Positions 1 through 8,964 are shown, numbered from the stretch's first letter. The stretch is 64,000 nucleotides of DNA from JANQJA01 sp047947185 (GCA_047947185.1 CP170502.1:2108001-2172000), one strand, 5' to 3'. A program made the numbers and translations. The notes: generated by a model from the sequence alone, not told the origin.

Positions 1-609
1 CCGACCGTCTACAGAAACCGCAAGTCCATCCGGCACCCCGGTTTCAATCTTTGCAAACACCTGCTTTTCACCCAGCGAGCCGTCGTCCGCGACGCTATAA
101 CAGTTGACAACCTGCCGCCTGGAGTCGGAGTGGTAGAGGGTTTTCCCGTCTGGCGAAAAGCCGAGACCATTGGTCAACATAATGTCAGCGGCCACCTGCC
201 GGCTGCTGCCATCGAGGTCAATCAGAAACAGGTGCCCGGCCTGGGGGCCACGTCCATCCTCGAAGACAGGACTGGCACCCAGCGACCCGGCATAGATCCG
301 ACCTTTTGCATCCGTGGTGATGTCGTTGTAGCCGACATTGCCATGGGATTCGTCGCGGTCAAGCAGCAGCAGCGTCTCTCCCCCGTCAAAAGGTTTGTAA
401 GATATGTTGCGACCACTGACAACCACACCGCCGGCTTCATGCAGGCTCATACCCCCGATGCCCCGTCGATGTTCAAACAGGGTGGATTGATTGCCCGCGT
501 GGTCAATCAGGAACACGCCGCCACCCAACACATCACTGAAAATTAGCCCCCGGGACCCATCCCAGAGTGGACCTTCCACCAGACCAAAACCTGTCGCCAA
601 CTGTTCCAT
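1..609 (-). CDS. SMP-30/gluconolactonase/regucalcin family protein (C-terminus beyond window edge)
   Basis: Reading the minus strand from an ATG at 609 gives 203 uninterrupted codons that run off the left edge. An SD-like GGGAGG precedes the start. The SMP-30 beta-propeller signature is clear: VEGPLW with E12, GYNDI with N95, LTNGLGFSPDG with N147 and GVPDGLAV with D194. These match the spacing of the four metal ligands of the family (Glu, Asn, Asn, Asp). Members are divalent-metal lactonases that open sugar lactones or related esters; the substrate here cannot be told. There is no signal peptide, so it is probably cytoplasmic. It is divergent from the sulfite dehydrogenase gene, with 170 bp between them that must hold both promoters. 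Confidence 0.9.
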   Translation of the reverse strand, partial: MEQLATGFGLVEGPLWDGSRGLIFSDVLGGGVFLIDHAGNQSTLFEHRRGIGGMSLHEAGGVVVSGRNISYKPFDGGETLLLLDRDESHGNVGYNDITTDAKGRIYAGSLGASPVFEDGRGPQAGHLFLIDLDGSSRQVAADIMLTNGLGFSPDGKTLYHSDSRRQVVNCYSVADDGSLGEKQVFAKIETGVPDGLAVSVDGR

Positions 610-779
610 TTTTCCCTCCCGTCATTGGATCTTCCTGACCAGTATGGCAAAAAACGGCCCGGGAAGCCGCAACAGTGCATCGGCGCTCACCGGCTGAACC
701 AGAATCCCCTGCGTGGTATTCTTCGGCGCACTGATGGATGCCCACATCCGGCTTTCACTTGATTCGTGGAGACGCTGAC

Positions 780-2039
780 ATGACCGAAACCACGCCGGCA
801 GAGGGTTCCCTGCCGAACCATTCCAGGCGCAGATTCATCCGTGATAGCGCCACTTTTGCCGCCCTACTCGGCACCGAAATCGTCTTTGGTCGGTACCTGC
901 CCTCCGGTGTTGTCCCTGTCGCCCTCGCCGGACCGGCGGCGCCAGACCCGCTTTCCTCCCTGGGAAAGGGGGATCTCCACCTACTGAATGACCGGCCCCT
1001 CAATGCCGAGACACCCGCTCATCTGCTTGATGACAGGGTGACGCCCGCTCATCGACTGTTTATTCGTAACAATGGTATTCCGCCTGTCAAGGTTGATCCC
1101 GACACCTGGACCCTGCGCATCGACGGTGAATCCGCCGTAAAGTCGACAAGCTATTTGCTGTCTGAACTCAGGTCCCGGTTTGAACAGGTGGACCTGCAAC
1201 TTACCGTTGAATGCGGTGGCAACGGCCGGGCGGAATTCAACCCGCCCGCTTCGGGCAACCAATGGAGTCTGGGTGCGGTTGGGTGCCCGATCTGGAACGG
1301 CGTTCGCCTGCGTGACGTCCTGAATGACGTTGGCATCAAACCGGACGCTGTATATCTTGGCTACTACGCGGCCGACATACATCTCAGCGGTGACCCTGGC
1401 AAAGAGGCCATTTCCCGGGGTGTGCCGCTAAGCAAAGCCCTGGAAGCCGAATCCATGATTGCCTGGGGTATGAACGGTGAACCGTTACATCCCATGCATG
1501 GGTTTCCGCTACGGCTGGTGTTTGGCGGTTGGCCCGGATCAACCTCGGGGAAGTGGCTTACCCGGATTGCCATTCGCGACCGCGTACACGATGGCGCCAA
1601 AATGACAGGGTCGTCTTACCGCATGCCCCGCTACCCTGTCGCGCCCGGCGCGGCGGTAGCTGATGCCGACATGGACATCATTGAAGCCATGCCCATCAAG
1701 TCACTGATCACGTTTCCGCAAAGCGGCGTTCGCCACTCGTTAACCGACCCACTCACCATCAGGGGCCATGCCTGGCATGGTGATTCAAGTGTTGCGCGGG
1801 TTGCGACTTCCATTGATTTTGGCCAGACCTGGCAAGACGCCCGCCTCGAAGTCCCCGTCAACCGGCTGGCCTGGCAGCACTGGCAAACCAGCGTCACCTT
1901 TCCAACGCCCGGCTACTATGAAGTCTGGGCGCGGGCTACAGATGCCAGTGGCGTGTCCCAGCCTTTGGTCATCCCCGGCTGGAATCCAAAGGGATACCTG
2001 AACAACGCCTGCCACCGGGTCGCTGTTTATGTCAGCTAG
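780..2039 (+). CDS. Molybdopterin sulfite oxidase/dehydrogenase family protein (SorA/SoxC-like), Tat-exported
   Basis: This 419-residue protein has a twin-arginine motif (S15-R-R-R-F-I-R21) followed by a hydrophobic stretch, so it is predicted to be folded in the cytoplasm with its cofactor and exported to the periplasm. The Moco-binding sulfite oxidase fold is recognised by VECGGNGR, where C145 is the expected molybdenum ligand, and by HPMHGFPLRL further on. The C-terminal third is the dimerisation (Mo-co_dimer) domain. The start at 780 was chosen over the ATG at 738 because GGAG lies 8 bp upstream and it places the Tat motif near the N-terminus. The gene overlaps the downstream cytochrome by 11 bp. 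Expected reaction: sulfite to sulfate, with electrons passed to cytochrome c. SorA-like is preferred over SoxC because no sox genes are nearby and the partner is a small monohaem protein. Confidence 0.85.
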   Translation: MTETTPAEGSLPNHSRRRFIRDSATFAALLGTEIVFGRYLPSGVVPVALAGPAAPDPLSSLGKGDLHLLNDRPLNAETPAHLLDDRVTPAHRLFIRNNGIPPVKVDPDTWTLRIDGESAVKSTSYLLSELRSRFEQVDLQLTVECGGNGRAEFNPPASGNQWSLGAVGCPIWNGVRLRDVLNDVGIKPDAVYLGYYAADIHLSGDPGKEAISRGVPLSKALEAESMIAWGMNGEPLHPMHGFPLRLVFGGWPGSTSGKWLTRIAIRDRVHDGAKMTGSSYRMPRYPVAPGAAVADADMDIIEAMPIKSLITFPQSGVRHSLTDPLTIRGHAWHGDSSVARVATSIDFGQTWQDARLEVPVNRLAWQHWQTSVTFPTPGYYEVWARATDASGVSQPLVIPGWNPKGYLNNACHRVAVYVS

Positions 2040-2367
2040 GTGGCCGGGAGGGGATACTGCCGGCGTCCTGACCCTGCTCCTGTGTTTTTGCACGTCAACC
2101 CTGGCTGCAGCTGAACTTGCCGCTGACCCCGAACGGGACCTGGTCATTGCCAGTTGCACCGCCTGTCATTCAGCCGACCTGATCACCCAGAACCGGATGA
2201 ACCGAAGTGGTTGGGAGAAGACCATTCGCTGGATGCAGAAACACCACGGCCTGTGGGACCTGGGACCCTATGAACCGAGGGTCCTTGATTACCTCGCCAC
2301 ACACTACAATGTGCCGGCGAACCTCAGCGGACGCAGGCAACCGCTGAACCAGCCCCCACTCCCCTGA
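2029..2367 (+). CDS. Small periplasmic monohaem c-type cytochrome (SorB-like)
   Basis: This 112-residue protein has an N-terminal hydrophobic signal peptide (about residues 11-28, cleavage near AAA) and one CTACH haem motif (C43, C46, H47). The distal ligand is probably Met69 in GWEKTIRWMQ. Overlap with the sulfite dehydrogenase gene indicates translational coupling and a shared complex. In SorAB-type enzymes such a subunit takes electrons from the molybdenum centre and hands them to the respiratory chain. SoxD partners are much larger, which supports the SorB reading. The gene is followed by a strong terminator. Confidence 0.85.
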   Translation: MSARWPGGDTAGVLTLLLCFCTSTLAAAELAADPERDLVIASCTACHSADLITQNRMNRSGWEKTIRWMQKHHGLWDLGPYEPRVLDYLATHYNVPANLSGRRQPLNQPPLP

Positions 2368-2427
2368 GTTCCATCGCCAGTCTCCTGCCAGCGACGCCTG
2401 GCGCGATCGCAGGACCTGAACCCTGGA

Positions 2428-2458
2428 CAAAAAAACGCCCCGTCTTGCGGGGCGTTTC
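2428..2458. terminator. Bidirectional Rho-independent terminator
   Basis: A perfect 9-bp stem (AACGCCCCG / CGGGGCGTT) with a 5-nt loop is flanked by an A-run on the left and a T-run on the right. It can therefore stop transcription on both strands. It lies between the converging cytochrome and aldehyde dehydrogenase genes. Confidence 0.9.
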
Positions 2459-2477
2459 CTGGTTGTGCCGGTGTCTG

Positions 2478-3908
2478 TCAGGCAACCTTGGGGACAAAAA
2501 CGGCTTTCGTCTCAAGGAATTCCTCGAACCCAAGCTCACCCCACTCGCGGCCATTGCCGGACTGCTTGTAACCACCAAAAGGTGCGTTGAAGTCTGCCCC
2601 CGACCCGTTGATGTGTACGTTGCCGGTACGGATTTGCGCGGCCACGTTCATGGCGTGCTCGACGTCCCCGGACTGCACGTAACCGGACAGGCCATAAGGT
2701 GTGTCATTGGCAATCCGGATGGCTTCCTCTTCTGATTCATAAGGCAGAATCGAGAGTACCGGACCAAAAATTTCTTCCCGAGCAATGGTCATGTCATTGT
2801 TGACGTTGCCAAACACGGTGGGCTTCACAAAGTAACCCCGGTTCATGCCGTCGGGTCGACCGGTACCACCGGCAACCAGGGTTGCGCCTTCATCAATACC
2901 TTTCTGGATCAGCGCCTGGATCTTGTCGAACTGTACCTGGCTGACAACAGGGCCAATGGTGGTACCCTCGGCAAAGGGGTCACCTGCCTTGACATTGGCG
3001 GCAGCCGCTGCGGCTACTTTCAACGCTTCATCATGAGACTTTGCAGGTACCAGCATACGTGTCGGTGCGTTACAGGACTGCCCTGAGTTGGTAAAACACT
3101 GCATGACACCTGCTGCTACCGACTTCTGCAGGTCAGCATCTTCCAGGATGATATTGGCTGACTTGCCACCCAGTTCCTGGGAAACGCGTTTAACGGTCGT
3201 CGCAGCCGCCTTGGCAACCTCAACACCCGCCCGCGTGGAGCCCGTGAATGACATCATGTCAATGTCCGGATGGGAAGACATGGCTGCACCAACCGATGGG
3301 CCATCACCATTCACCAGGTTGAATACACCTTTTGGCACCCCGGCCGCATGCAGGATTTCAGCAAGGATAATGGCATTGACCGGTGCAACTTCGCTGGGCT
3401 TCAGCACCACCGTACATCCGGCAGCAAGCGCCGGTGCAACCTTGCAGGAAATCTGGTTGATAGGCCAGTTCCAGGGAGTGATAAGTCCGCAGACACCAAC
3501 AGGTTCACGGCGCAACACGAAGTTGCCCTTCTTCTCCTCCCAGGCAAAGTCTTTCATGATGCCCATCATCGTGGCGAAATGGGCCTGGCCCGTGGCAGCC
3601 TGGGCGGCTTTCGACAGCCAGATTGGCGCACCCATTTCCGTGGAAATCGCCTGGGAGATATCGTCATAACGCTTCTGATACTCTGCCAGGATGGCGCCGA
3701 TCAACTCCTGCCTTTCCTGTGGTGTGGTTTTGGAATAGCTGTCGAATGCGGCTTTGGCCGCGGCAACAGCCTTGTTGACGTCGGCTGCGCTACCCATGCT
3801 GATCCGGGCAAATGGCTCCTCGGTGGTCGGGTTGATGACCTCCAGGGTGCTGGGGGTCACGGGATCAACCCATTCACCGTTAATGTAGAACTGAAGATAT
3901 TCCTGCAT
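2478..3908 (-). CDS. NAD(P)-dependent aldehyde dehydrogenase family protein
   Basis: The 476-residue length is typical for the ALDH superfamily. Catalytic residues are all present: N147 in TPWNWP, general base E245 in QELGGKS and nucleophile C279 in NSGQSCN. The cofactor-binding FTGSTRAG motif is at about 221-228. The enzyme oxidises an aldehyde to the acid with NAD(P)+ in the cytoplasm. Substrate cannot be fixed from sequence; the family includes succinate-semialdehyde, betaine-aldehyde and general aliphatic enzymes. A purine-rich GAGAG-type SD precedes the ATG. It lies downstream of the DsbA-fold gene on the same strand (103-bp gap), so the two may share a catabolic role. Confidence 0.93.
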   Translation of the reverse strand: MQEYLQFYINGEWVDPVTPSTLEVINPTTEEPFARISMGSAADVNKAVAAAKAAFDSYSKTTPQERQELIGAILAEYQKRYDDISQAISTEMGAPIWLSKAAQAATGQAHFATMMGIMKDFAWEEKKGNFVLRREPVGVCGLITPWNWPINQISCKVAPALAAGCTVVLKPSEVAPVNAIILAEILHAAGVPKGVFNLVNGDGPSVGAAMSSHPDIDMMSFTGSTRAGVEVAKAAATTVKRVSQELGGKSANIILEDADLQKSVAAGVMQCFTNSGQSCNAPTRMLVPAKSHDEALKVAAAAAANVKAGDPFAEGTTIGPVVSQVQFDKIQALIQKGIDEGATLVAGGTGRPDGMNRGYFVKPTVFGNVNNDMTIAREEIFGPVLSILPYESEEEAIRIANDTPYGLSGYVQSGDVEHAMNVAAQIRTGNVHINGSGADFNAPFGGYKQSGNGREWGELGFEEFLETKAVFVPKVA

Positions 3909-4011
3909 TACTTTCTCTCTTTACGGTTGGAAAATGTCGATTGGAAACTCGGTTACCGGCTCGGATACCGGAATTCGGGAGCCGTAACGCTACAAACATG
4001 GACCAGCACTG

Positions 4012-4677
4012 TCAAGAAAAGTGCCGCGGAGCAAGCCCCTCACGCTTGAGTCGCCACATCAAAATGTCAAGCCTGTCCTGGCCAAAAAACGGCTCTCCGC
4101 GGAAAGCACAGGTTGGCACACCCCAGTGTCCGGCTTCGGCATGCGCCGCCTGGTTAGCCTCAATCACAGCCTCCAGCCGATCAGCTTCAGCCACCGCCGC
4201 CGCGTCCAGTTCCGCCAGGTCAAGGCCAGCGCGAGCACTGGCCCTGGCCAGGTGATCACCCTCATGCCAGTTTTCCTGGCCGGTCCAGATCGCCCTGCTG
4301 ATCTCATCAGCAAACTCGATACCTCGGCCCCGTTCTTCAGCGAGGATACCCAGGCGGGTCAATCTTGCGATATGCGGCTGTTCGTCCGCGGTTCGCGGGC
4401 GGCCGTCATCACCCCGGTACTGGACAACCGGATCAGGATTTGGCCACTTGAACGGCAGACCCAGGAACTCTGCACACCGGTGCACGTCCAGCATCAGGTA
4501 ACGTCCCCAGAGCGGATGATTGTTCAGGAAGAACTCCGGCGTTCGGATTGCGATCGGGTATACCGGCCGAAAGTTGACCCTGAGTTCCCATTCTTCCTGC
4601 ATGGCCCGCAGCCTCGGCGTGGCCAGGTATGACCAGGGGCTCCTGAATGACCAAAAAACATCTATTTCAAGACTCAT
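4012..4677 (-). CDS. DsbA-family / 2-hydroxychromene-2-carboxylate isomerase-like protein
   Basis: This 221-residue thioredoxin-fold protein resembles the HCCA isomerase / kappa-class GST group. The N-terminus EIDVFWSFRSPWSYLA carries a serine where DsbA proteins have the redox cysteine. The C-terminal GHWGVPTCAF has the cis-proline loop (VPT) and is followed by FFGQDRLD. Such proteins use glutathione for isomerisation or conjugation of aromatic breakdown products and do not act as disulfide oxidases. No signal peptide is visible. AGAGG lies 8 bp before the ATG. The actual substrate is unknown. Confidence 0.8.
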   Translation of the reverse strand: MSLEIDVFWSFRSPWSYLATPRLRAMQEEWELRVNFRPVYPIAIRTPEFFLNNHPLWGRYLMLDVHRCAEFLGLPFKWPNPDPVVQYRGDDGRPRTADEQPHIARLTRLGILAEERGRGIEFADEISRAIWTGQENWHEGDHLARASARAGLDLAELDAAAVAEADRLEAVIEANQAAHAEAGHWGVPTCAFRGEPFFGQDRLDILMWRLKREGLAPRHFS

Positions 4678-4887
4678 CTATGCTGCCTCTGTTGATCCCC
4701 GGGCATTGTGCGCACCCGTTGCCCGATACGCAACCTGATGGACCCCGTTCTGATTGTAATCACGGATGAAACTGACGCGCTGACGCTCGAGCTGCTCAGT
4801 GATGCCGCAAGTCTCTAAAGGACCCGCGTGAAGAATGCCAAGATCAAAAGGCGAGTGTCGGTCACCCGGCGGTGGCAGACAGGCCAA
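4678..4887 (-). other. Possible small or remnant reading frame abutting the DsbA-like gene
   Basis: A 69-codon frame from a TTG ends in TAG immediately before the ATG of the DsbA-like gene. Its composition looks protein-like (for example SFIRDYNQNGVHQ). However, there is no SD, an in-frame stop lies about 13 codons upstream of the TTG, and no ATG is available. A second frame upstream (through about 4862-4961) also looks protein-like, so this could be the decayed tail of a gene with a frameshift. Function is unknown. The rest of 4888-4961 shows only a short hairpin, GCTCACT-TC-AGTGAGC, at 4916-4931. Confidence 0.25.
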
Positions 4888-4961
4888 ATGGTGGTGACAG
4901 GGAAAATGAACGCCCGCTCACTTCAGTGAGCCTGGCAATCAGCACCCGCCAGGTGAGGTGG

Positions 4962-5603
4962 TCAGCTATCAACGTCCCGCAGCATTTCATCTTCATCTGC
5001 CAGGGGCAGGTCCGGCGCCTCCTGGTCAAACGCGCTGACCTGGGATTCAATCCAGCGCCCGACCTCAGTGGTGATCTGTTCAATCTTCTTGTTGCTGGTA
5101 TCTATGATTGTCTCCTGCCAGCGCGGATCACCGCGTTGCCAACTCTGCCAGTTATCCCACTGCATTGAGGGATAACTGTTGTTGGTAATCACCTCGGGGC
5201 ACCAGGTTGGATCAACCGCATGGACCCTGAGCCAGGCTGCCCAGGAGAGAATGTGCATGCTGGGGTTTTCATTGCGAAAATGGCGCAGCCGGTCAAGCCG
5301 GATCACGTCATCGCAGTCAAGCAGGCAAACGCCAAGGTGATCGATCTGGTGAACAGAGGGACAGGCCAGTATCTCGCCGTACACGGCGCCACCGCAGACC
5401 ACGGTATCTTTGCCCCTGCGCTGGTTCTCGATGGCCCGGTTGATCCAGTATTCGGTCTGTTCCTGTCGCCACCGGGTATCCGCTTCTTCAGGTACACCCC
5501 GCTCATCAAAATCATGGATTTCGAAAGCCGGCAGTTTTTTGCGCAGCCCGGGAATCACCGCGGTTTTTCCCGAGCCGCTGGCACCTGTTACAAACAGCAA
5601 CAT
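4962..5603 (-). CDS. P-loop NTPase / small-molecule kinase-like protein
   Basis: This 213-residue protein begins with a clean Walker A motif right at the N-terminus (VTGASGSGKTAV, residues 5-16). An acidic strand HDFDERG follows. The layout resembles shikimate-kinase or adenylate-kinase-like P-loop enzymes, with a central R-rich region (RLDRLRHFR) that could act as a lid. No family-specific signature for a known substrate was recognised. The protein is rich in Trp in its second half (PTWCPE, QWDNWQSWQ). No signal peptide is seen and no strong SD precedes the ATG. It follows the 98-residue gene on the same strand. Confidence 0.7.
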   Translation of the reverse strand: MLLFVTGASGSGKTAVIPGLRKKLPAFEIHDFDERGVPEEADTRWRQEQTEYWINRAIENQRRGKDTVVCGGAVYGEILACPSVHQIDHLGVCLLDCDDVIRLDRLRHFRNENPSMHILSWAAWLRVHAVDPTWCPEVITNNSYPSMQWDNWQSWQRGDPRWQETIIDTSNKKIEQITTEVGRWIESQVSAFDQEAPDLPLADEDEMLRDVDS

Positions 5604-5628
5604 GGCGGCGTGTTGGGACCGTCAGCCG

Positions 5629-5925
5629 TCAGGCGCGAGAACCGTCAAACGGGAAGCTGCCAAATGCCCCCGCCTTGACATTGCCGCTGATGCTGTCCCC
5701 CTCTACCGTCGCACTGAAGTCCAGTTGCATCGGCATGGGCTGGGTCAGGTTAATGGACCAGGCCAGGGCACCACCCTCGGCCGAACCACCACTAAACTCC
5801 TGGGTGCCCTGCGCGCCAACCAGCTTACCGGCCAGCGCACCGCCAGTGGTATCCAGTGTCAGCGTTGCCGCCTGTGCCCCCATCGGGGATTTCATTGTGA
5901 CTTTCCAGTCGCCGTCTACACTCAT
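5629..5925 (-). CDS. Small beta-rich protein of unknown function
   Basis: This 98-residue protein starts MSVDGDWKV; the ATG at 5925 is supported by AGAGGG about 8 bp upstream, against a longer frame that begins at 5979. The sequence alternates hydrophobic and polar residues with Gly turns (DGDWKV, LDTTGGALAGKL, GGALAWSINL, FSATVEGDSISG, KAGAFGSFPFDG). This pattern fits a small beta-barrel or lipocalin-like sheet. PMG and PMPM repeats occur in matching places of the two halves, so it may be an internal duplication. No signal peptide or cysteines are visible. It lies between oadB and the P-loop gene on the same strand. Function not recognised. Confidence 0.65.
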   Translation of the reverse strand: MSVDGDWKVTMKSPMGAQAATLTLDTTGGALAGKLVGAQGTQEFSGGSAEGGALAWSINLTQPMPMQLDFSATVEGDSISGNVKAGAFGSFPFDGSRA

Positions 5926-6011
5926 GGCTATTACCCTCTGTTGTTGATTCACTATCCGGATTGTTTGTCGTGCGACCAAACATACCAGCTTATGCCACCG
6001 CCCACAAAAGG

Positions 6012-7145
6012 TTATGACACCGCAAACTGGATCAATATTCCGGCCGCGACAGCCGAACCGATCACACCCGCAACGTTGGGTCCCATGGCGTGCATCAGCA
6101 GGAAATTGTGGGGGTTGGCTTCGAGCCCCACCTTGCTGGCAACCCTGGCCGCCATGGGTACGGCAGACACACCAGCCGCACCAATCAGCGGATTGATCTC
6201 ACTTTTTGTCATCAGGTTCAACAGCTTGCCCATGAGCACACCCGCGGCCGTGCCGATACAGAAAGCCACCATACCCAGTAGGAGGATGCCCAGCGTTTCC
6301 ATCACCAGGAACTGCTCCGCTCGCAGCTTGGATCCGACGGACAGGCCCAGCAGGATGGTCACTATGTTGATGAATGCGTTCTGGGTCGTGTCACTCAGAC
6401 GCTCCACAACCCCACTCTCCCGCATCAGGTTGCCAAAACAGAACATGCCAAGCAGGGGCGCCGCGCTGGGGACAGCAAGCCCCACCAGCACCAGCAGCAT
6501 GATCGGAAAAATGATCTTTTCCCGCCGTGAGACTTCCCGCAACTGCACCATTTCGATCCGGCGTTCACGTTCAGTAGTCAAAAGGCGCATGATGGGGGGC
6601 TGAATCAGGGGCACCAGGGCCATATAGGAATAGGCGGCCACCGCAATGGCGCCCAGCAGATGCGGTGCCAGCTTGCCCGCCACATAAATGGCGGTAGGCC
6701 CGTCAGCACCACCAATAATACCAATGGCTGCGGCCTCGGGAATGGAGAACTCGAAAACACCCAGGCTGGTCAGTGCAACCGCCCCGAGCAGCGTCGCAAA
6801 GATACCAAACTGCGCAGCGGCACCAAGGAACAGGGTCTTGGGATTGGCAAGCATGGGGCCAAAATCCGTGAGTGCCCCTACCCCCATAAAAATGAGCAAC
6901 GGGAACATACCCGTTTCCACACCAATGACGTAAAACTGGTGCAGGATGCCCTCACCCACCGCAATATCAACACCGGGAATGTTACTGAGCAAACCGCCAA
7001 ACCCGATGGGTACCAGCAACAGCGGCTCAAATTTTTTCACGATTGCCAGGTAAAGCAGCCCAAGTGCCACCACAATCATGGCCGCCTGGTCGAGATGCAG
7101 TTGGTACAACCCTGTCGTTCGCCAGAGCTCCAGCATCGATTCCAT
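6012..7145 (-). CDS. oadB: Sodium-pumping oxaloacetate decarboxylase, beta subunit
   Basis: This 377-residue integral membrane protein has many hydrophobic segments and the family's Na+-site motif GGADGPTAI in the centre, whose Asp is required for sodium transport. The C-terminal half repeats the fold and contains PLIGAAGVSAVPMAAR. OadB decarboxylates carboxybiotin and couples this to Na+ export across the inner membrane. The ATG at 7145 was chosen over an upstream start at 7244 because that one would lie deep inside oadA; the stop of oadA is only 10 bp upstream. AGGCGG precedes the start. Third gene of an oadG-oadA-oadB operon. Confidence 0.95.
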   Translation of the reverse strand: MESMLELWRTTGLYQLHLDQAAMIVVALGLLYLAIVKKFEPLLLVPIGFGGLLSNIPGVDIAVGEGILHQFYVIGVETGMFPLLIFMGVGALTDFGPMLANPKTLFLGAAAQFGIFATLLGAVALTSLGVFEFSIPEAAAIGIIGGADGPTAIYVAGKLAPHLLGAIAVAAYSYMALVPLIQPPIMRLLTTERERRIEMVQLREVSRREKIIFPIMLLVLVGLAVPSAAPLLGMFCFGNLMRESGVVERLSDTTQNAFINIVTILLGLSVGSKLRAEQFLVMETLGILLLGMVAFCIGTAAGVLMGKLLNLMTKSEINPLIGAAGVSAVPMAARVASKVGLEANPHNFLLMHAMGPNVAGVIGSAVAAGILIQFAVS

Positions 7146-7155
7146 GGTGCGCCGC

Positions 7156-8964
7156 CTAGTTGAGTGTGATGAGCGTGTCGCCCGCGGAAACCGTGTCACC
7201 CTCGTGAACAAGAATGCCGGTGACCCGTCCCGCGCTGCTGGCACGGATTTCTGTTTCCATTTTCATGGCTTCAAGGATCAGCACCACATCACCGCTCTCG
7301 ACCCTGTCATCTTCCCTGACCACAATCTTGAAGACATTACCGGACAGCGGCGCCTTGATTCCCACGCCGGCCGTTGTTGCCACGGGCGCGGCCCCGGTAG
7401 CGTCTGCTGCCGGTGCTGCAGACGTGACCGTCCCACCCGGCGCTACCCGAACCACATAAGCGCGACCGTCAACCTCAACTGTATAGGTTTCGGCAATACC
7501 CTGGGCTTTTGCCGTGGGGGCGGCGCTTGTTTCCCGGGTGGCCGCAGCAGGTGCGGCCTCTGGCACCGGCTCAAACGCCCCGGGGTTATTGCGATTTGCC
7601 AGGAATTTAAGGCCCGGCTGCGGGAACAGGGCGTAAGTCAGCACGTCATCGTCAATATTTTCGCCAAACACCAGCGATTTTTCTTCGCTGAGCCCGAGGA
7701 GTTCTGCCTTGATCCGGTCAAATTCCGGTGCCAGGTTATCCGCTGGACGGCAGGTAACTGGCGTTTCTCCTGCCAGCACCTTTTGCTGGAGTTCCTGGTT
7801 CACGGGCGCCGGCGTGGCCCCGTATTCGCCTTTCAGGACACCCTCGGTTTCTTTTGTGATGTTCCTGTAGCGCGAACCGGTCAGTACGTTCAACACGGCC
7901 TGGGTGCCGACTATCTGTGAGGTTGGCGTTACCAGTGGAATAAACCCCAGGTCCTCGCGAACCCGGGGGATCTCAAGGAGCACCTCATCCAGGCGGTCCG
8001 TGGCATTCTGTTCCCGGAGCTGATTTTCCAGGTTGGTCAACATCCCGCCCGGCACCTGTGCCACCAGGATGCGCGAATCAACCCCGCGCAGCGCACCTTC
8101 AAAGCGGCTGTACTTTTTCCTTACCTCGCGGAAATAGGCCGCAATTTCCTCAAGCAGCACAATATCGAGCCCGGTATCGCGCGGTGTATCGCGCAATATT
8201 GCGACCAGGGACTCTGTGGGTGAGTGCCCATAGGTCATGCTCATGCTGGAAATTGCCGTGTCAACGTTATCAATCCCCGCCTCCACGGCCTTCAGGTAGG
8301 TTGCGGTGGACATGCCGGTAGTCGCATGACACTGCATGTGTATGGGTATGCTCACCTGTTGCTTCAGCCTGGTGATGAGTTCAAAGGCCACGTAGGGCGT
8401 CAACAATCCCGCCATGTCCTTGATCGCAATCGAATGGGCGCCCATGGCTTCAAGCCTTACCCCCATGTCGACCCAGCCATCAATGTTGTGTACCGGACTC
8501 ACCGTATAGGACAGTGTGCCCTGGGCATGTTTTTCCTGTTTGATCACCGCCCTGATTGCGGCCTCGAGGTTGCGGGGATCATTCATGGCGTCAAAAATCC
8601 GGAATACATCCACGCCATTGATCGCGGCACGCTCGACAAACTTATCGACAATATCATCAGCATAGTGGCGGTAGCCGAGAATGTTCTGGCCGCGAAACAG
8701 CATCTGCTGCGGCGTATTCGGCATGGCTTTTTTCAACTCCCGGATACGATCCCAGGGATCTTCTCCCAGAAAGCGGATACAGGCGTCAAAGGTGGCGCCG
8801 CCCCAGCTTTCCAGCGACCAGAAGCCGACCTGGTCGAGTTTTTCCGCAATGGGCAACATGTCATCAATGCGCATGCGCGTTGCAAGTAGCGACTGGTGGG
8901 CATCACGCAGGACAACATCGGTAATACCCAGCCTGGTGGCGGGTGCGACGGCGGTATCGCTCAT
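7156..8964 (-). CDS. oadA: Oxaloacetate decarboxylase, alpha subunit (carboxyltransferase and biotin carrier)
   Basis: 602 residues in the usual order: an N-terminal carboxyltransferase TIM barrel (LRDAHQSLLATRM near residue 20, FRIFDAMND near 120), a conserved middle domain, an Ala/Pro-rich flexible linker (about 460-525) and a C-terminal biotinyl domain with EAMKMET, where K568 is the biotinylated lysine. It transfers the carboxyl group of oxaloacetate to biotin, giving pyruvate; OadB then releases CO2 and pumps Na+. Pyruvate carboxylase subunit B is related, but linkage to oadG and oadB settles the assignment. Confidence 0.96.
   Translation of the reverse strand: MSDTAVAPATRLGITDVVLRDAHQSLLATRMRIDDMLPIAEKLDQVGFWSLESWGGATFDACIRFLGEDPWDRIRELKKAMPNTPQQMLFRGQNILGYRHYADDIVDKFVERAAINGVDVFRIFDAMNDPRNLEAAIRAVIKQEKHAQGTLSYTVSPVHNIDGWVDMGVRLEAMGAHSIAIKDMAGLLTPYVAFELITRLKQQVSIPIHMQCHATTGMSTATYLKAVEAGIDNVDTAISSMSMTYGHSPTESLVAILRDTPRDTGLDIVLLEEIAAYFREVRKKYSRFEGALRGVDSRILVAQVPGGMLTNLENQLREQNATDRLDEVLLEIPRVREDLGFIPLVTPTSQIVGTQAVLNVLTGSRYRNITKETEGVLKGEYGATPAPVNQELQQKVLAGETPVTCRPADNLAPEFDRIKAELLGLSEEKSLVFGENIDDDVLTYALFPQPGLKFLANRNNPGAFEPVPEAAPAAATRETSAAPTAKAQGIAETYTVEVDGRAYVVRVAPGGTVTSAAPAADATGAAPVATTAGVGIKAPLSGNVFKIVVREDDRVESGDVVLILEAMKMETEIRASSAGRVTGILVHEGDTVSAGDTLITLN

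Noticed and set aside
130..546. 138-codon plus-strand frame at the left edge
   Set aside because: It is antisense to the SMP-30 gene, whose metal-binding motifs are clear on the minus strand.
3270..4049. 259-codon plus-strand frame
   Set aside because: It is antisense to the aldehyde dehydrogenase, which has all catalytic residues.
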